Part shown: positions 7,801 to 8,742 of the stretch, one piece after another
How the letters are laid out: every line of letters begins with the position of its first letter
Numbering within the stretch: position 1 is the stretch's first letter
NCBI GenBank assembly: GCA_937128575.1
Contig: CAKZMN010000291.1
Location: 1-8,742, forward strand
DNA from: an uncultured Alphaproteobacteria bacterium
GTDB lineage: Bacteria; Pseudomonadota; Alphaproteobacteria; Micavibrionales; Micavibrionaceae
Reading direction: 5' to 3'
DNA length: 8,742 nucleotides
Notes under the pieces: model-generated
Seen by the model: the letters and a program-made list of their open reading frames with translations, nothing else
Databases searched by the model: none
What the model was told of the DNA's origin: nothing
Made by a program: the position numbers and the translations under genes

Positions 7801-8742
7801 GTGTTGAAGGCCATTTGGCAACCATTACATCTTTGGCGGAATATGTTTTTGTACGTGACTACGCCAGCCCAAGTCACATCCGTATCGCGCTTTCTGACGG
7901 CGGTGAAGAAGGCAAGTGGATTTGGACCGCCGGACCCGAAGCTGGCACACAAATCACACAAGGTAATGTGGACGCCATCGGGTTGTTCAACAGGTGGTTA
8001 GGATCTGAGCCCAATAGCGGGCCCACAAGAAATTCCGCTCTCTTTCACTCCAATAGCTGGTGGTACGATAATTGGGAAGGCGCTTATGACTCTCTCGTCG
8101 AATGGGAAGGCGAAGACATCATCAATAACAGCTTTTATAACGTTAATCATTCTAATGCCGATGCTTCTGACGTTAATGTCGGCGACTCTGTTGGCTTCGT
8201 CCAAGGCGTTGATCCCGAAGGCGATGCACTTGATTTCAGTATTCAAGGCGGCAACGGAGATGGTATTTTCGAAATTGATACCGCCACGGGCGAGCTCCGC
8301 ATTTTAGATACAACCAACCTTGATGCCACGGTTAATGATACTTATGTACTGACGGTGCGCGCGACAGAGAACGCAGGTGTTAAGTTTGATGAAATTAACA
8401 TCACGATCAAATTTAATGACGCGCTCAGCATTTCTGCAAACAACACTTTAGACGTCAACGAAGCGAGTTCTTCAGTTATCACGACGGCCGACCTTAACAT
8501 CGCAGATTTAGATGGCGTTGCGGCAGATACTGTATTCCGCGTTACAACATTGCCAATACATGGCGAGCTTGAGCATAGCACTAACCCCGGTTTCCAAATC
8601 AGCTCATTCACATTGGATGATATACAAAATGGTCGCATTTCTTACGTTCATGGCGGCGCTGAAATTACATCCGACAGCTTTGAATTTTTAGTAACAGATG
8701 GCGGTGAAACATTAACGGCCAATACATTCAACATTAATGTTA
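4764..8742 (+). CDS. Giant LEPR-XLL-like cadherin/CSPG-repeat surface adhesin (3' partial)
   Basis: A frame starting at TTG 4764 contains no stop over 1326 codons and runs off the right edge. Approximate modules by residue: 1-37, basic N-terminus with LEKRLMLDAS at 14-23 and no classical Sec signal; 41-169, cadherin-like module with ERLIENITYQNNSDTP; 172-282, CSPG/cadherin_3 repeat ending DSFDFTVTDG...TFNITV; 284-574, a second CSPG repeat interrupted by a LamG-like domain at 305-492; 593-759, a beta-sandwich domain starting DEDFEGGTSGW and ending AFGIDNLKI; 766-860 and 861-962, two cadherin repeats, each with (L/I)AEDAANN and DNST(L/I)DF; 968-1116, a C-type-lectin-like domain; 1120-1218, another cadherin-like repeat; 1220-1326, another CSPG repeat. 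No cysteine codon was found, lysine is rare (about 15), and Asp/Glu are abundant, as in calcium-binding secreted adhesins. Role (inference): cell-surface or biofilm adhesion with carbohydrate binding. The C-terminus, where a secretion or anchoring signal could lie, is outside the window. Confidence 0.95.
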   Translation, partial: MKGFTKNKIGIIALEKRLMLDASLGALISSTVLAEDTVNATPQVLDADVSVTGTTTDFDGEALTISTTGGIEDQLTIIDEGNGIGEIGFDGTNINYGGTLIGTISSNGVNGADLTIDLNASASKAAIERLIENITYQNNSDTPTASRTINVALGGLFSEDISVTVVAQNDDPVASANTGVTLNEGATTTIGVANLDVTDPDDADIDIVFSVTSATANGQLELTTNVGVAITSFTRDDIVNNRVVYVHDGSETTADSFDFTVTDGDVTLASDTFNITVTGVNDPLTLDTNTGVTVFQNLSTTIGADPVQFGTELIRNSGVGNYASWDGTIDNKSIQFSLIFTTPAGAPTGVPGEVLFESGGASVGVGLVLNSSFNLEFYAGASAGTPELSGDPLLANTQYAVVIEIDQASDEIRMHFEQASNFNWYGVGRPAQEVLTGYTATDHSGSGNAGVGQMNPEVGGYNGSRSGVTTFQGTIDSDVVVTEMPSVTNPNNELVANDFDTSADNIVYTITTDVVNGSLTRAGVALGAGDTFTQADLDTGLISYANTGGLVDSFDFSVTDGTTVIAGNTFNITVDTSNVAPEILTTTTILDEDFEGGTSGWNNNTTTTNTTLSEFWGRFNRNVHTADNQELFQTFATSGTQDYIVVEFDFYELDTWDNEYFYLFVNDTNVLGNNHRLRWNVFERPADGVSGDVSYSVQETTEALGFIGFNASYYEQTYHYTLVIENSDPTLKLGFGSSLNSTNVNDEAFGIDNLKITEVKSGGVDVQEFYLAEDAANNASVGTIGAIDANAGQTISFAATGGTGAGIFSVNAGTGEIRVTDNSTLDFETTTSYTLDIEVSDGALSSTQTIVINMLDVMENTAPTYVAAGPFSIAEDAANNDDVGTVTTADAEGDTVVYRIIGGNTNNAFKINTTTGLIEVRDNSTIDFDTLAAYNLRIRATDDNDLARFRDQTIRVNITDVDEAPSLDIEYVIEAQNAGVIYSSDTGNFYKVITPNKTYVQALAFAETELLNGVEGHLATITSLAEYVFVRDYASPSHIRIALSDGGEEGKWIWTAGPEAGTQITQGNVDAIGLFNRWLGSEPNSGPTRNSALFHSNSWWYDNWEGAYDSLVEWEGEDIINNSFYNVNHSNADASDVNVGDSVGFVQGVDPEGDALDFSIQGGNGDGIFEIDTATGELRILDTTNLDATVNDTYVLTVRATENAGVKFDEINITIKFNDALSISANNTLDVNEASSSVITTADLNIADLDGVAADTVFRVTTLPIHGELEHSTNPGFQISSFTLDDIQNGRISYVHGGAEITSDSFEFLVTDGGETLTANTFNINV
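5676..6239 (+). other. Concanavalin/LamG-like domain nested within a CSPG repeat
   Basis: Residues 305-492 of the giant protein show a LamG/concanavalin-like beta-sandwich pattern: NYASWDGTIDNKSIQFSL, then GEVLFESGGASVGVGLVL, NLEFYAGA, and YAVVIEIDQASDEIRMHF, closing with VTTFQGTID. The flanks read as the two halves of one CSPG repeat: LDTNTGVTVFQNLSTTI before it, and ELVANDFDTSADNIVYTI...DTFTQADLDTGLISY...DSFDFSVTDG after it. The domain family call is from pattern only; glycan binding is inferred. Confidence 0.65.
6540..7040 (+). other. Second beta-sandwich (jelly-roll-like) module of the adhesin
   Basis: Residues 593-759 begin DEDFEGGTSGWNNNTTTT and include EFWGRFNRN, the aromatic-rich VEFDFYELDTWDNEYFYLFV, and a closing AFGIDNLKITEV. 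The DFEGG...GW opening and a final strand with IDNL are typical of secreted carbohydrate-binding or LamG-like sandwiches. It lacks the CSPG and cadherin signatures of its neighbours. I cannot assign a named family with certainty. Confidence 0.55.
7053..7649 (+). other. Two tandem cadherin-like repeats
   Basis: Equivalent points are 306 nt (102 codons) apart: LAEDAANNASVGTI (from about 7077) and IAEDAANNDDVGTV (from about 7383). Both copies then carry TGEIRVTDNSTLDF or TGLIEVRDNSTIDF and a terminal strand followed by an Asp-rich linker (LDV, TDVDEAP). The GAAGACGCGGC-AATAACG core is nearly identical at the DNA level while the rest has diverged. Acidic linkers between such repeats commonly bind calcium. 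Confidence 0.75.
7665..8111 (+). other. C-type-lectin-like domain in the adhesin
   Basis: Residues 968-1116 follow the bacterial C-type-lectin-like pattern: FYKVITPNKTYVQALAFAE, GVEGHLATITSLAEYVFV, IRIALSDGGEEGKWIWTAGPEAG, NRWLGSEPNSGP and a closing SLVEWEG. The EPN triplet (residues 1082-1084, bases 8007-8015) corresponds to the loop that in animal C-type lectins coordinates calcium and favours mannose-type sugars. No cysteines are present, as is usual for bacterial versions. Sugar specificity is inference. Confidence 0.8.

Noticed and set aside
8247..8270. GGNGDGIF as an RTX nonapeptide calcium repeat
   Set aside because: It occurs once, without tandem copies, and fits the strand of a cadherin-like repeat (compare GGTGAGIF near 7167).
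7273..8307. Short plus-strand frames in other phases (7273-7515, 7798-8001, 8086-8307)
   Set aside because: They are out of frame with the adhesin and have no start signals or motifs.

Overview
The window suggests a Gram-negative bacterium. Three consecutive genes encode envelope-spanning adaptor (HlyD-type) proteins, and the fourth is the start of a giant, acidic, repeat-rich surface protein. Moderate base composition and codon use would fit a proteobacterium, perhaps an alphaproteobacterium, but no taxonomic marker is present and that placement is a guess. All four genes are on the + strand. No RNA gene, insertion sequence, CRISPR array or attachment site was seen.

Positions 1-4623 are a tightly packed operon fragment with intergenic gaps of 1 and 3 nt. 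(1) The 3' part of a HlyD-family adaptor gene whose reading frame is open to the left edge. Its cytoplasmic N-terminus is a Pro/Lys-rich pentapeptide repeat encoded by 15-bp DNA units. (2) A second HlyD adaptor with a GAF-like cytoplasmic domain before its single membrane helix. (3) A 710-residue fusion of a PqqD-like domain, an intact M50 (site-2-protease-type) zinc metalloprotease membrane core, and a C-terminal HlyD arm. No ABC ATPase, inner-membrane permease or outer-membrane channel is visible here.

Positions 4624-4763 are a 140-nt leader with a consensus-like TATAAT hexamer, a pair of 12-nt direct repeats and a ribosome-binding site ahead of a TTG start.

From 4764 to the right edge runs one uninterrupted reading frame (1326 complete codons, still open). 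It begins with a short motif (LEKRLMLDAS) resembling the LEPR-XLL N-terminus of bacterial giant repeat proteins. It continues with a cadherin-like module, CSPG/cadherin_3 repeats, a concanavalin/LamG-like domain apparently nested inside one CSPG repeat, a second beta-sandwich domain, cadherin repeats and a C-type-lectin-like domain. I found no cysteine codon and only about 15 lysines in it.

Working model (inference): the three adaptor/protease proteins are a dedicated export or processing apparatus for the giant protein, with the LEPR-like N-terminus as the recognition element. The giant protein would act as a calcium-stiffened, carbohydrate-binding surface adhesin.
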